Assembly (NCBI RefSeq): GCF_030271215.1
Contig: NZ_JASNGB010000182.1
Coordinates: 1-6,100, forward strand
Source: Deinococcus rhizophilus
GTDB lineage: Bacteria; Deinococcota; Deinococci; Deinococcales; Deinococcaceae
Length of the DNA stretch: 6,100 nt
Direction: 5' to 3'
Below the pieces are notes generated by a model. It was not told where the DNA came from. It worked only from the letters and a program-made list of their open reading frames with translations, and searched no databases. The translations under genes were made by a program, and so were the position numbers. Below are positions 5,672-6,100 of the stretch, one piece after another; positions within the stretch are counted from its first letter, which is position 1; every line of letters begins with the position of its first letter.

Positions 5672-6100
5672 TCAGGGGTCCCGCGTCAGGGCTCCCACCA
5701 CGGCGGCGGCGGCCAGGCCCCCGGCGAGGTACCACGCGGCCGTCAGCAGGGGCGTGCGGGGGGACCGGGCACCGGGTTGCCGCCCCAGGCCCAGTGGCTC
5801 AGGCAGGACCACGGCGCCCACCCCGGCCGCCAGTCCCAGCGCCGCGCCCCGGCCCCAGTGTCCGCCCGGCTGACCCAGGGCCACCACGCCGTAGTACAGG
5901 GCGTTGGACAGCAGGTCGGCGGCCAGGGTCGCGCGGTACAGGTCGCGGCCACGGGGGGGCTCGGCGCCCGCCGCCCGCAGGGTGCCGCTCAGGGCACGCT
6001 CCCCGATCACCTCCATGCGGGGGGCGTGGGGCAGCACCCGCCGTCCCCCCTCGTTGAGCAGCGTCACGGTGACGGCCCCGGCGACCCCGGCGGCGACCGC
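5672..6100 (-). CDS. Small integral membrane protein, 3' part (5' end outside window)
   Basis: The minus-strand frame is open from the window edge to a stop at 5674-5672, giving 142 visible residues. A GTG at 6067 exists, but the frame continues upstream with hydrophobic sequence (AVAAGVAGAVTVTLL), so the start is probably beyond 6100. Counting from the edge, hydrophobic segments lie at about 1-16, 54-76 (LYRATLAADLLSNALYYGVVAL), 84-100 and 117-138, consistent with at least four membrane helices. Polar loops hold RRVLPHAPRMEVIGERA and LGRQPGARSPRTP. I recognise no transporter or enzyme motif. It is co-oriented with the DUF4384-PEGA gene 132 bp downstream; a shared transcript is possible, but a stem-loop lies between them. 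Confidence 0.7.
   Translation of the reverse strand, partial: AVAAGVAGAVTVTLLNEGGRRVLPHAPRMEVIGERALSGTLRAAGAEPPRGRDLYRATLAADLLSNALYYGVVALGQPGGHWGRGAALGLAAGVGAVVLPEPLGLGRQPGARSPRTPLLTAAWYLAGGLAAAAVVGALTRDP

Overview
The window is GC-rich DNA (roughly 70% by eye) that most resembles a Deinococcus-type chromosome. This is an inference. It rests on an exported DUF4384/PEGA protein of a kind common in that genus, on two start codons placed 6 nt after a TANNNT -10 hexamer (the leaderless arrangement frequent in Deinococcus), and on the base composition. No rRNA, tRNA, CRISPR array or insertion sequence was seen.

Layout: (1) 1-384, the 3' end of an unrecognised plus-strand gene. (2) 385-622, a leader region with an AT-rich palindrome and possible RNA stems. 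(3) 623-2625, a two-gene plus-strand unit for cyclic di-GMP turnover. An intact EAL phosphodiesterase is followed, with an ATGA stop/start overlap, by a LOV-GGDEF diguanylate cyclase that is probably blue-light responsive. (4) 2697-3632, minus strand, a tyrosine-recombinase-fold protein lacking most catalytic residues, with an 8-bp-arm palindrome over its stop codon. (5) 3633-3783, a divergent intergenic region holding two leaderless-type -10 elements and a second AT-rich motif related to the one at 412-429. (6) 3784-4331, plus strand, an 18-codon leader ORF overlapping (ATGA) an unrecognised 164-residue protein. (7) 4384-5539, minus strand, a secreted DUF4384-PEGA protein with a clear intrinsic terminator. 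(8) 5672-6100, minus strand, the 3' part of a small integral membrane protein gene that leaves the window.

The best-supported functional unit is the EAL/LOV-GGDEF pair: opposing cyclic di-GMP enzymes made from one translationally coupled message, with light sensing on the synthase side. The cyclase lacks the RxxD product-inhibition site, so flavin state and the partner phosphodiesterase are the visible candidates for control. The least expected items are the catalytically stripped recombinase with a palindrome at its 3' end, the two flavin-pocket substitutions in the LOV domain, the shared AT-rich motif upstream of both the cyclic di-GMP operon and the recombinase gene, and the leaderless polyproline leader peptide. 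No single multi-gene novel system is demonstrated.
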